The translations under genes were made by a program, and so were the position numbers. Source: Paracoccaceae bacterium (GTDB lineage Bacteria; Pseudomonadota; Alphaproteobacteria; Rhodobacterales; Rhodobacteraceae). Taken from it: 64,000 bases of DNA. The stretch covers positions 186,001 through 250,000 of the forward strand of contig JANSYP010000006.1 in assembly GCA_024742405.1 (NCBI GenBank), given 5' to 3'. The notes beneath the pieces were generated by a model, which saw only the letters and a program-made list of their open reading frames with translations, had not been told where the DNA came from and ran no database searches. Below, piece by piece: positions 44,613 to 53,468 of the stretch; the stretch's first letter is position 1; each line of letters opens with the position of its first letter.

Positions 44613-46499
44613 CTAGCGAGCGGGATCTTGATCTGTTGAGCTTGCACTGGTCGCGCGCGACCCCGCTGCCTGCGCGCGCCACAGCTCCGCGTAGCGTCTG
44701 TTCGCGGCGAGCAGTTCGCTATGGGTGCCGCTCTCGGCAATGCGTCCGGCCTCAAGCACGATGATGCGGTCGGCCTCCACGACCGTCGACAGGCGGTGGG
44801 CGATCATCAGCACGCTGCGCCCCTGCCCCATCGCCCGGAGCGCGCCCTGGATTTCGCGCTCTGTTTCGCTGTCCAGCGCGCTTGTCGCCTCGTCCAGCAG
44901 CACGATGGGGGGGTTCTTGAGCAGAGTCCGCGCTATGCCGACGCGCTGTTTCTCCCCGCCCGACAGCTTCAGCCCGCGCTCGCCCACCTGCGTGTCATAG
45001 CCGTCCGGCAGATGCGCGATGAAGGCATGAAGCTGTGCGGCGCGGGCAGCGGCCTCGATCTCGGCCTGCGTCGCGTCGGGGCGGCCGTAGGCGATGTTGT
45101 AATGCAGGCTGTCATTGAAGAGCACCGTGTCCTGCGGAACGATTCCGATGGCTTCGTGCAGGCTGTCCTGGGTGATGTTGCGGACATCCTGCCCGTCGAT
45201 CTCCACGGCACCGCCTGTCACATCGTAGAACCGAAAGAGCAACCGCCCGATGGTGGATTTGCCGGCGCCTGACGGTCCGACGATCGCGAGCGAGCCGCCG
45301 GGCGGGACCTCGAAACTGACCCCCTTGAGGATCGGGCGCGCGGCATCGTAGCCAAAGGACACGTCGCGGAATGCCACGCGCCCGCCGGTGACCTGCAGAT
45401 TAGGTGCACCGGGCCGGTCCGCGATCTCGACCGGTTGGTCGAGCAGATCAAACATCTCGCCCATGTCGACAAGCGCCTGACGGATCTCGCGATAGACGGT
45501 GCCGAGGAAGTTCAGCGGCATGGTGATCTGGATCATGTAGGCGTTGACCATGACGAAATCACCGACGGTCATGTTGCCCTGCTGTACCCCGTAGGCCGCC
45601 ATGACCATCACCGTCACGAGCCCGGCGGTGATGATTACGCTCTGACCAAAATTCAGGGCCGAGAGCGAATAGGAGGTGCGCAATGCCGCGTCTTCATAGC
45701 CGGCCATCGAGACGTCATAGCGCGCCGCTTCGCGCGTTTCGGCGCCGAAATACTTGACCGTCTCGAAATTCAGAAGACTGTCGATGGCCTTCTGGTTGGC
45801 CTCGGTGTCCTGGGTGTTCATCTCGCGGCGGATACCGACGCGCCACTCCGTGACCTTGAAGGTGAAGACCACATAGAAGGTGATCGTCACGACAACCGCG
45901 ACCAGGTACCACACGTCGAAGAGCGTGGTCAGCACGGCAGCGATCAGGATCAGCTCCAGCAGCAGCGGGCCGATGGAAAAGAGCAGAAACCGCAGCAGGA
46001 AGGACACGCCCTTCACGCCGCGCTCCATGATCCGGCTGAGTCCGCCGGTCTTGCGCGTGATGTGGTAGCGCAGCGACATGCGGTGGATATGGGCGAACGT
46101 GTCGAGCGCGACGGACCGCAGCGCGCGTTGGCCGACCTTGGCGAAGATGACATCGCGCAGCTGCTGGAAACCGACATTCAGGACCCGCGCCCCGCCATAG
46201 GCGACCGTGAGCCCCACCGCGCCGGCCGCGAGCATCCAGGTGGGGTCTTTCGCGGCCTCGCCGGACAGTGCGTCGACCGCTCCCTTGTAGAAAAACGGTG
46301 TCATCACGGCTATCAGCTTGGCCGCCACGAGCGTCGCCACCGCGGCCACGACCCGCACGCGCATTTCGGCGCTGCCCTCGGGCCAGAGATAGGGCGCAAC
46401 GCGACGGATGATGGTCAGCGCGTGCGCCTCGCCCGGCACGGCGGTGGGGACGCCTGCCGGATCGGCGCCGCTGTCCTGGGTGGTGTCCTGGGCGACCAT
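44613..46499 (-). CDS. Atm1-type ABC exporter (ABCB family)
   Basis: A fused membrane-ATPase half-transporter of 628 residues that acts as a homodimer. Six transmembrane helices span about 45-340. The mitochondrial Atm1-like signatures TEWR (near residue 215) and NFETVKYFGAE are present. These proteins export glutathione polysulfide- or sulfur-containing compounds linked to Fe-S metabolism. The ATPase domain has Walker A GPSGAGKST, the Q-loop IVPQDTVLFND, signature LSGGEKQR, Walker B VLLDEATSALD and the H-loop AHRLSTV. A terminal Ser/Thr-rich tail follows. A sulfur-handling role would suit the sox island downstream, but that is inference. Confidence 0.92.
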   Translation of the reverse strand: MVAQDTTQDSGADPAGVPTAVPGEAHALTIIRRVAPYLWPEGSAEMRVRVVAAVATLVAAKLIAVMTPFFYKGAVDALSGEAAKDPTWMLAAGAVGLTVAYGGARVLNVGFQQLRDVIFAKVGQRALRSVALDTFAHIHRMSLRYHITRKTGGLSRIMERGVKGVSFLLRFLLFSIGPLLLELILIAAVLTTLFDVWYLVAVVVTITFYVVFTFKVTEWRVGIRREMNTQDTEANQKAIDSLLNFETVKYFGAETREAARYDVSMAGYEDAALRTSYSLSALNFGQSVIITAGLVTVMVMAAYGVQQGNMTVGDFVMVNAYMIQITMPLNFLGTVYREIRQALVDMGEMFDLLDQPVEIADRPGAPNLQVTGGRVAFRDVSFGYDAARPILKGVSFEVPPGGSLAIVGPSGAGKSTIGRLLFRFYDVTGGAVEIDGQDVRNITQDSLHEAIGIVPQDTVLFNDSLHYNIAYGRPDATQAEIEAAARAAQLHAFIAHLPDGYDTQVGERGLKLSGGEKQRVGIARTLLKNPPIVLLDEATSALDSETEREIQGALRAMGQGRSVLMIAHRLSTVVEADRIIVLEAGRIAESGTHSELLAANRRYAELWRAQAAGSRATSASSTDQDPAR

Positions 46500-46590
46500 G
46501 GGGGCCTTTCAGATGCGGCCTGCGTGACATAGCCCGGCGTGCCGCGCTGTCACGGTCACCTCGGTGTCGTCCTGGGACGAACCCGAAGCC

Positions 46591-47730
46591 TCAATCAGTT
46601 GGAACGACCGGTCCGGCGGGCAGAGTAAGTACCTGGCCTGGATAGATCAAGTCAGGGTCGGCGATCGCTTCGGCGTTGGCCTCATAGACCGCGACATACT
46701 GAAATCCGTCGCCGTACCGGTCCCGCGCGATCGCCCAGAGCGAAAAGCCCGGCTGCACGGTCAGGAGCGCGGCGGACTGATCGGCATCGCTGGCGGCAAC
46801 ACGGGCGGCTTCGATGGCAGCGGGCGACTCGCGGCGAAAAGGCAGATCCACCCGACCCGCGACGCGGCCCTGCCCGTCAGTCAGATCGGCGCGCAGACGG
46901 TAGAGACCGCTCGGCACGTCGGCGAGCACCGCCTGCCAGTCCCCCTGCCCCGTTGTGCGTGCCTGGGCCGCGATCTGCCCGTCGAGATAGATCGAAAGAT
47001 CGCTCTCGCCTGCGTCCGACCGACCGGCCAGGATAACTTCGCCCTCCGCGCCATAGCGCACTGTGTCCAACGCGATCCCCTGATCGGGATCGACGGGCGT
47101 CGGGGCGAGCGGACGAACGCCCTCCGGATCGCTTTCCAGCGCAGGGGCCGTCAGATCGGCCAGTTCCTCCGAGACGTTCTGGTCCGGCGCAGCAGCGATG
47201 CCGACGGTTCCGGGCGCCTCAGCCACGGAAGTCTCAGGGGCCTCCGGCGACGGCGCGAGCACGATGCTGGCCTCCGACGATTGCGAACGCCCGTCGCCGT
47301 CGTCGCTGCGTAGCGAGATCGTGCGGGCAACCGCGCTGGCGGGCAGATCGACAAATGCCACGAATTCGCCACGTGGATCGGCGGATCCGGACCAGACAGG
47401 GGCGCCGTCGACAAGGATCTCAACCGTGGCGCCGGGTTCGCCCGAGCCGCTTACGAGCGCCGCGCCGTCGGGCTGGAGCCGCACCACGTCAATGGCAGGG
47501 GGGGCGGGCCCTGGCGCCGCGTCGTCGGGCTGCGGAGTTGCGTCACCTGGTTCGGACGGCGAACGCGCCGCCGGTCCCGTTTGAACCGGAGGTTCTGCCG
47601 GTGCAGGCGTCTGCGCGGTCTCGACCAGCGCACCCAGTCGGTCGAGGCCGCCTTCGCGCACCAAAGCGGCGCCGCCGCCGAGGGCAGCCAGTCCGGTCAC
47701 AATGAGAAGGCTCACCTTGAGTGTGCCCAC
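46591..47730 (-). CDS. LysM peptidoglycan-binding protein
   Basis: A 379-residue secreted or membrane-anchored protein. An N-terminal hydrophobic segment (about 6-24) is followed by a Pro/Ala-rich linker (40-90) and two or three beta-sandwich-like repeats (motifs GEPGATVEILVDGAPVWSG and AGRSDAGESDLSIYLDGQI). The C-terminal LysM domain (about 320-372) reads LWAIARDRYGDGFQYVAVYEAN then LIYPGQVLTLP, binding peptidoglycan. It resembles the Roseobacter LysM proteins annotated near logX-type genes; function is unknown. It diverges from the LOG gene. Confidence 0.88.
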   Translation of the reverse strand: MGTLKVSLLIVTGLAALGGGAALVREGGLDRLGALVETAQTPAPAEPPVQTGPAARSPSEPGDATPQPDDAAPGPAPPAIDVVRLQPDGAALVSGSGEPGATVEILVDGAPVWSGSADPRGEFVAFVDLPASAVARTISLRSDDGDGRSQSSEASIVLAPSPEAPETSVAEAPGTVGIAAAPDQNVSEELADLTAPALESDPEGVRPLAPTPVDPDQGIALDTVRYGAEGEVILAGRSDAGESDLSIYLDGQIAAQARTTGQGDWQAVLADVPSGLYRLRADLTDGQGRVAGRVDLPFRRESPAAIEAARVAASDADQSAALLTVQPGFSLWAIARDRYGDGFQYVAVYEANAEAIADPDLIYPGQVLTLPAGPVVPTD

Positions 47731-47819
47731 ACGCGCCTCCGCTGGTCGCTGGACCTGTGGCCCGATGGGAGTTTATAGCAGGGCGCACCCACGCGGTCAA
47801 AAACGGGACAAAAAACGCC

Positions 47820-48380
47820 ATGAAATCGGGAGATTACAGCATCTGCGTCTATTGCGGTTCTCGGGACGGGGCCGATCCGGCCTTTTCCGCGGCCGCTGAG
47901 GAGCTCGGGCAACTGATTGCCGAACACGGCTGCCGGCTGGTCTATGGTGCGGGAGACGTCGGGCTAATGGGGCGGGTCGCTCGGGCTGCGACAACGGCAG
48001 GTGGTGCTACGTTCGGCGTTATCCCGCAACATCTTGTGGCACGGGAGGTCGCCAAACACGATCTCAACACGCTCGTCGTCACCGAGACCATGCATGAACG
48101 CAAAAAAATTATGGTGATGAACTCGGACGCCATCGCCGTGTTGCCCGGGGGCGCGGGTACGCTCGATGAGTTCTTCGAAATGCTGACCTGGCGGCAACTC
48201 GGCTTGCACGCCAAACCGATCGTGCTGGTCAATATCGGCGGATTTTGGGATCCGCTCGTCACCCTGATCGACCATATCGAAACGACGCGATTCGCGGACG
48301 GCACGCTCACCCAGAGCGTGCAAGTGGTGGACAACGTGACCGCGGCGATGCCGGCTCTTCTCAACAACTGGAGCGCCTGA
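47820..48380 (+). CDS. LOG family protein (TIGR00730, cytokinin-type phosphoribohydrolase)
   Basis: A 186-residue Rossmann-fold protein. The signature PGGAGTLDEFFE is present near residue 107, and the Arg of the MHERK motif helps bind nucleotide phosphate. Family members release bases from nucleoside monophosphates, and bacterial ones produce cytokinin-like bases or have unknown roles. The start at 47820 (MKSGDYSICVYCGSRDG) matches the family; upstream in-frame sequence is not homologous. It diverges from the LysM gene. Confidence 0.9.
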   Translation: MKSGDYSICVYCGSRDGADPAFSAAAEELGQLIAEHGCRLVYGAGDVGLMGRVARAATTAGGATFGVIPQHLVAREVAKHDLNTLVVTETMHERKKIMVMNSDAIAVLPGGAGTLDEFFEMLTWRQLGLHAKPIVLVNIGGFWDPLVTLIDHIETTRFADGTLTQSVQVVDNVTAAMPALLNNWSA

Positions 48381-48530
48381 TCCGCGCGCACCCGCCGGGC
48401 CGCGCTGAGACGGGCCTGCATTGGCTCCCTAAAGGACGCCCGGACGCCGTGGAACAGACCCGGCACTGCAGCGCAAATCGCGCTTTTCCGCGCCGCCGCA
48501 TCATGTCAAACGATGGACGAGGGGACCGCC

Positions 48531-50123
48531 ATGCCGATAACGACTGTCATTTTCGACGCCTATGGAACGCTTCTGGACGTCAGTGCCGCAGCGCGCGACG
48601 CCGCGGCAGAGGATCGGTCTCCCCAACTGGCGGAGGCCTGGCCGAAGCTGGCTCAGGACTGGCGTGCCAAACAGCTCGAATACAGCTGGCTGCGCGCGAT
48701 CACCGGCGATCACTGCGATTTCTGGACCGTTACCCAGAACGCTCTTGACTGGGCGCTGGAAGCTCAGGCGCTGACGGACCCGGCCCTGCGCGCCCGGCTA
48801 TTGGATCTCTATCGAGATCTGCAGGCCTTTCCCGAGGCCAAGGCCTGCCTGGAGGCCCTGCGGGCACGCGGGCTGGCCACGGGCATCCTGTCGAACGGGA
48901 GCCCCAACATGCTCGCCTCCGCCTGCGATGCCGCGGGGATCAGCGGCCTGCTCGATCATGTCCTGTCGGTGGAGGAGGTCGGGGTCTTCAAACCATCGCC
49001 GCGGGTCTATGACCTTGTCGGCACACGGTTCGGCGCGGCGACGGATCAGGTACTCTTTGTGTCGTCCAACGGCTGGGACGCGGGATGCGCCGCGGCCTAC
49101 GGGTTTACCACCACATGGGTGAATCGCGCGGACGCGCCGATCGACCAGTTGCCGGGCCGACCCGCCCATATCGTGCCGGATCTGTCCCGTGTGCCGAACC
49201 TGATCGCCCCGGCCGATCACGCGCCACAACCGGCTGCACCGCACCAGACACCTGATGGCGCGCAGTTTTTCACCACGGATGACGGGCTGCGGCTTGCCTA
49301 TGACGATGCGGGCGAAGGCATACCGCTCATCTGCCTGGCCGGGCTGACCCGCAACATGACCGACTTCGATTTTGTGCGGCCCAATCTGCTGGAACGCTGC
49401 CGGGTGATCCGGATGGATTACCGGGGCCGCGGCCGATCGGATTTCGACAGCAACTACCAGAATTACAACGTCTTGCGCGAAGCCCACGACGTGATCGGTC
49501 TGATCGACCATCTCGGTCTGGAACGTGCGGCCATCCTCGGCACCTCGCGCGGCGGGATCATCAGCATGGTGCTGGCGGGCAGCCACAAGGATCGCCTGCT
49601 TGGCGTCTGCCTGAACGATATCGGCCCGATTCTTGAGCCAGAAGGACTGGAGTTCATTTTTGGCTATCTCGGGATTTCACCGGAGTTTCGCACCTACGAC
49701 GAGGCCGCGGACGGTATGCTCGAGGGCAACGCCAAGCGCTTTCCCGGCGTGAGCCGTGACCGTTGGCGGGCCCACGCGGAGCATCTGTGGCGCGAAACGC
49801 CCGATGGGCTCGCCCTCCGCTATGACAAGCTGCTGCGGCAGATCGTTCTGGAACAATCGGCGTCCGAAACGATGCCGGACATGTGGTTGCTGTTCGAGGC
49901 GCTCAAGGACGTTCCCCTTGCTCTGATCCACGGCGCGAACTCCGACTTGCTATCGGCGGAAACTGCCGCGGAGATGCAACGCCGGCGCCCCGACATGTCC
50001 TATGCCAAGGTGCCAGACCGCGGCCATGTGCCCTTTCTGGATGAGCCCGAAGCGCTGGATCTGATCGCGCGGTTTCTCGACGGGCTGTCCGTGTCGAGCA
50101 AAGCTGACACCGCGGCCGTCTAG
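48531..50123 (+). CDS. Fusion: type II haloacid dehalogenase + alpha/beta hydrolase
   Basis: One 530-residue open frame joins two enzymes. Residues 1-225 are an L-2-haloacid dehalogenase of type II: nucleophile Asp9 (FDAYGTLLD), Ser121 (SNGS), Lys154 (FKPSPRVY) and the SSNGWDAG motif (178-185). A Pro/Ala linker follows (226-245). Residues 246-520 are an alpha/beta hydrolase: oxyanion LAGLTRN, nucleophile elbow GTSRGG with Ser339, acid Asp472 (GANSDLL) and base His499 (DRGHVPF). There is no internal stop, ribosome binding site or Met near the junction, so a single protein is read. The ATG at 48531 has GAGGGGA upstream. Each module is normal; the fusion is uncommon to my knowledge. Confidence 0.88.
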   Translation: MPITTVIFDAYGTLLDVSAAARDAAAEDRSPQLAEAWPKLAQDWRAKQLEYSWLRAITGDHCDFWTVTQNALDWALEAQALTDPALRARLLDLYRDLQAFPEAKACLEALRARGLATGILSNGSPNMLASACDAAGISGLLDHVLSVEEVGVFKPSPRVYDLVGTRFGAATDQVLFVSSNGWDAGCAAAYGFTTTWVNRADAPIDQLPGRPAHIVPDLSRVPNLIAPADHAPQPAAPHQTPDGAQFFTTDDGLRLAYDDAGEGIPLICLAGLTRNMTDFDFVRPNLLERCRVIRMDYRGRGRSDFDSNYQNYNVLREAHDVIGLIDHLGLERAAILGTSRGGIISMVLAGSHKDRLLGVCLNDIGPILEPEGLEFIFGYLGISPEFRTYDEAADGMLEGNAKRFPGVSRDRWRAHAEHLWRETPDGLALRYDKLLRQIVLEQSASETMPDMWLLFEALKDVPLALIHGANSDLLSAETAAEMQRRRPDMSYAKVPDRGHVPFLDEPEALDLIARFLDGLSVSSKADTAAV

Positions 50124-50193
50124 TAGTGTAAATCCAACTGGACAGGTTGCGCAGCGCGCGGGATAGTCTTCGGGACGCAACCCGCAGGCGACC

Positions 50194-51417
50194 ATGTCCT
50201 CCCGCTCCAATCGCTGGCCGCTCATCTTCATCACCCTGACGCTGGCGCTCGATGCGACCGGGATCGGGCTGATTCTGCCGGTGATGCCGGATCTCATCCG
50301 CGATGTCGAAGGCGGCAGCCTGGGTGATGCCGCGGTCTGGGGCGGCATTCTGGCGACGGCCTATGCGGTCATGCAATTCCTGTTCGGGCCCCTGCTCGGG
50401 CGGCTGAGCGACAGCGTCGGTCGCCGGCCGGTGCTTCTGGTGTCGCTTGGGGCGATGGCGCTGACCTATGCTGGCATGGCGCTCGCACAAACGCTCTGGA
50501 TGCTCCTTGCCGCGCGCATTCTCGGGGGTATGGCGGCTGCGACGCAGGCGACGGCGGCGGCGAGCCTTTCAGACCTCGCCAAGCCCGGGCAAAAGGCCCA
50601 GACCTTCGGTCTGATCGGCGCCGCCTTTGGGGTCGGCTTCGTCATCGGGCCGCTCGCAGGTGGACTGTTATCGGAGCTGGGACCGCGCGCTCCCTTCATC
50701 GCCGCGGGGTTGCTGGCACTGGCCAACCTTGCCCTTGGCGCGATGGTCCTGCCCGAGACGGTCACCAAAACCAAGCGCCGCCGGTTCGACGGGCGCGGCT
50801 GCAATCCGTTTGCCGCCTTCGGGCCCTTGCCGGACATGCCGGGGGTCGGGAGGCTGCTGCTGCTCTTTTTCCTCTACGAATTCGCCTTTGTCGTTTATCC
50901 AGCCACTTGGGCGTTTTTCGGACAGGAGGCGTTTGGCTGGTCCGCGGCGACGGTCGGGCTGTCGCTGACGCTCTTCGGGGTGATGATGGCCATCGTGCAG
51001 GGCGGATTGATCCGCTGGATCATTCCCCGCCTCGGCGAGGCTGGCACCGTGGTCTACGGCTTTTGCTACAACGCATTGATTTTCGCCGCGATGGCCACCG
51101 TCAGTGACGGGCGCGTTGCCCTTGTCCTGACACCGATGGCTGCACTCGGCGCGGTCGTGACGCCTGCGCTCCAGTCGCTGATGGCGCGCCGCGCCGGCGA
51201 CGACCGGCAGGGAGAGTTGCAGGGGCTGGTCTCGGCCATGCGGGCGGTCGCGATGATCCTGGCCCCGCTAGCGATGACGCAGGTTTTTTTCGCCTTCACC
51301 GATCCTGCCAACCCGTTGCCCTATCTGCCGGGGGCGGCCTTTGGCCTCTCGGTCGCGATCATGCTGCTCTGCCTGGCGATTTTCCTGCCCGTCGCACGCC
51401 GCGTGGCGGCCGTCTGA
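50194..51417 (+). CDS. MFS transporter, TetA-like
   Basis: A 407-residue integral membrane protein with about twelve helices. The start RWPLIFITLTLALDATGIGLILPVMPDLI and motif A (GRLSDSVGRRPVLL) in the loop between helices 2 and 3 match the tetracycline-resistance branch of the MFS (14-TMS not needed; DHA1 type). The DHA1 antiporter motif (GFVIGPLAGG) is present. It follows the fusion enzyme after 70 bases on the same strand and could share its transcript. The substrate is unknown; resistance cannot be inferred. A candidate terminator follows at 51427. Confidence 0.88.
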   Translation: MSSRSNRWPLIFITLTLALDATGIGLILPVMPDLIRDVEGGSLGDAAVWGGILATAYAVMQFLFGPLLGRLSDSVGRRPVLLVSLGAMALTYAGMALAQTLWMLLAARILGGMAAATQATAAASLSDLAKPGQKAQTFGLIGAAFGVGFVIGPLAGGLLSELGPRAPFIAAGLLALANLALGAMVLPETVTKTKRRRFDGRGCNPFAAFGPLPDMPGVGRLLLLFFLYEFAFVVYPATWAFFGQEAFGWSAATVGLSLTLFGVMMAIVQGGLIRWIIPRLGEAGTVVYGFCYNALIFAAMATVSDGRVALVLTPMAALGAVVTPALQSLMARRAGDDRQGELQGLVSAMRAVAMILAPLAMTQVFFAFTDPANPLPYLPGAAFGLSVAIMLLCLAIFLPVARRVAAV

Positions 51418-51426
51418 GCGGGGATC

Positions 51427-51453
51427 GGGGCAGCCAAAGCCGCCCCAACCTTT
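51427..51453 (+). terminator. Possible terminator after the MFS gene
   Basis: GGGGC (51427-51431) and GCCCC (51442-51446) form a stem with an internal mismatch and short loop, followed by AACCTTT (51447-51453). It lies 10 bases after the MFS stop in a convergent region, facing soxF. The T-run is short, so confidence is limited. Confidence 0.35.
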
Positions 51454-51460
51454 GACCGGT

Positions 51461-52720
51461 TCAGCCGAACATGTCGGACGTGATCCCCTGGTACCAGCCG
51501 AGGCTTTCCTCGTAGGTCGCCTTGCGCAGCGCAGCGTCCTCGCCGGTCTGGCTGATGAACCCGTCGACCTTTGAGATCTTGTCATCGGTCGGCTGGTAGC
51601 TCGCGCCCACCTTGACCCCGTCGTCGGTGGCGATCAGCGACCAGCAGGTGTTCGAATAGCGCGCCGGGAACACCTTGGAGCCGGTCAGTTCGCCGCGCAC
51701 GGCCATGGCCGCCACCTTGGCCTGACTGTTCGCCGAGAAGCCCGATTTCGGCATATCTCCCTGCTGGCTCGCGTCACCCAGAACATGGATGTCGGCGTCT
51801 TCCCGGCTCTGCATCGTGTCCGGGGTCACCGGCGCCCAGCCCGCGTCGTTGGTCAGGCCGGCCAGTTCTGCGATCCGTCCGGCCTTCATTGCCGGAATGA
51901 CATTGGCCACATCGACCTTTTCGACCTCGCCGTCGATCACGATCTCCATCTCACCGGGACGCACCTCGACCACGTCTCCGCCGAAATCCGGCCCGATCCG
52001 GTCGATCATCCCACCGTAGTGCTTGGCCCAGCCCTCTTCGAAGAGCCCTTGCTTGGAAAACTTCTCCTTGGGGTCCACGATCAGGATCTTAGCGGTCGGG
52101 TTCGACTGCGTGAGATGGTGCGCGACCATGGAGATCCGTTCATAGGGTCCCGGCGGACAGCGGTATGGGTTCGGCGGGGCGACCATCGCATAGGTCCCGC
52201 CTTCGGGCATGGCCGCGATCTGCGCCTTGAGCAACTCGGCCTGCGTCCCGCCCTTGTAGGCATGGGGCATCATGGTTTGCGTGGCCAGAGACCAGCCCGG
52301 CACCGATCCTTCGACAAAGTCGATGCCGGGACTGATGATCAGTTTGTCATAGGGCAGTTGGCCACCCCCCGCGAGCGTGACGGTCTTGGCATCCCGGTCC
52401 ACACCAACGGCCCAGTCATGGACGACATTGACGCCCATCCCCGCGAGCTTGCCATAGGAATGGCCGAGCGACTCCGCCGGGACGAACCCGCCGAGATAGA
52501 GGTTGGAGAAAAAGCAAGTGTGGTAGGTGCGCGAGGGCTCCACCAAAGTGACGTCGATGGCCCCCTCGCTGTCCTTGGCGATGTAGTGCGCGGCCGTGGC
52601 GCCTCCCGCACCCCCACCGATAACCACGACCTTGGGTCGGTCTTGCGCGCGAAGCATCGGCGCGGTCAGGGTCGCGGCGGCAGTTGCCGCGCCCAGAAAC
52701 AGGCGTCGGTTCAGATCCAT
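51461..52720 (-). CDS. soxF: Sulfide dehydrogenase flavoprotein SoxF
   Basis: FAD flavoprotein of 419 residues, homologous to the flavocytochrome c sulfide dehydrogenase flavoprotein. A signal with twin Arg (LNRRLFLGAATAAA) suggests Tat export. The FAD motif VVIGGGAGGATAA is at 32-44. Redox cysteines correspond to Cys188 (RCPPGPYER motif) and Cys359 (SNTCWSLIA), a spacing close to that of FCC (Cys161/Cys337 in Allochromatium). It is the last gene of the sox operon, coupled in function to SoxE, and assists sulfide or sulfane oxidation. The start is clear, with AGGAGG upstream of the ATG. Confidence 0.93.
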   Translation of the reverse strand: MDLNRRLFLGAATAAATLTAPMLRAQDRPKVVVIGGGAGGATAAHYIAKDSEGAIDVTLVEPSRTYHTCFFSNLYLGGFVPAESLGHSYGKLAGMGVNVVHDWAVGVDRDAKTVTLAGGGQLPYDKLIISPGIDFVEGSVPGWSLATQTMMPHAYKGGTQAELLKAQIAAMPEGGTYAMVAPPNPYRCPPGPYERISMVAHHLTQSNPTAKILIVDPKEKFSKQGLFEEGWAKHYGGMIDRIGPDFGGDVVEVRPGEMEIVIDGEVEKVDVANVIPAMKAGRIAELAGLTNDAGWAPVTPDTMQSREDADIHVLGDASQQGDMPKSGFSANSQAKVAAMAVRGELTGSKVFPARYSNTCWSLIATDDGVKVGASYQPTDDKISKVDGFISQTGEDAALRKATYEESLGWYQGITSDMFG

Positions 52721-52754
52721 GAGTTTCCTCCTCCCGGTGTGATCACGCCCCCGA

Positions 52755-53465
52755 TTATGGGTTGAGGGTCGCGAAATATGCGGCCAAGGCCGCGATCTCC
52801 TCGTCGGACAGGCGCGCCGCCATCATCTGCATCACAGGATGGGGCCGCTTTTTCTGTTTGTAGGCGTGCATGGCCACGACAAAATCTTCCGCGGGCCACA
52901 GGATGATGCCCGGAATCCCACCATCGCCGCCGTCGCGCTGGTGGCAGGTGGTGCATTCGCTGGACAGGTACTCGCCGTACTCCGGATCGCCCTCGATCGC
53001 GAGGATCGCCGGGTCGAGATCGGGCAGATCGGCGCGCGCCGTCGGCTCTGCTTCCGGTATATCCCGCGGATTAGCCGAAAAGATGCGCAAATACGCAAGC
53101 ATATCCGCCCGGTCCTGTGCCTCGGGCAGGCCATCGAAGTTCATCCGCGTCCGGCTGACCAACGCCTTGGGGTTTTCCAGATAGGCGTCGAGCGTGTCGA
53201 GATGCCACTCCATCCCGTCCGCACCGGCGCGGGCCATCGCCTTGGAATAGGGGTAGCCCTCGATTGCTCCCGCGCGCCGTCCGAAAATCCCGTTGAGATG
53301 CGGGCCAACCCGGTTGACCGCCCCGGCCCCGACCTCGTGACAGCCCGCACAGTCGTAAAACAGCTCGGCCCCGCGGTCTGCGTCACCGATGTCCTCTGCG
53401 GCAATCGCCGCCCCGGCCGCCAGGACCAGGGCGAAGCTCGCCAGCGTCGGAGAGCGCCGGGCCAT
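52755..53465 (-). CDS. soxE: Dihaem cytochrome c SoxE
   Basis: Periplasmic dihaem cytochrome of 236 residues with a signal peptide ending near residue 22 (AAIAAED). Haem sites CAGCH at 39-43 and CTTCH at 171-175. It forms the electron acceptor for SoxF, passing electrons to the respiratory chain. The first haem domain resembles class I cytochrome c, with a Met ligand in RTRMNFDG. It lies 34 bases upstream of soxF. Ends in SDEEIAALAAYFATL. Confidence 0.92.
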   Translation of the reverse strand: MARRSPTLASFALVLAAGAAIAAEDIGDADRGAELFYDCAGCHEVGAGAVNRVGPHLNGIFGRRAGAIEGYPYSKAMARAGADGMEWHLDTLDAYLENPKALVSRTRMNFDGLPEAQDRADMLAYLRIFSANPRDIPEAEPTARADLPDLDPAILAIEGDPEYGEYLSSECTTCHQRDGGDGGIPGIILWPAEDFVVAMHAYKQKKRPHPVMQMMAARLSDEEIAALAAYFATLNP

Positions 53466-53468
53466 CGT

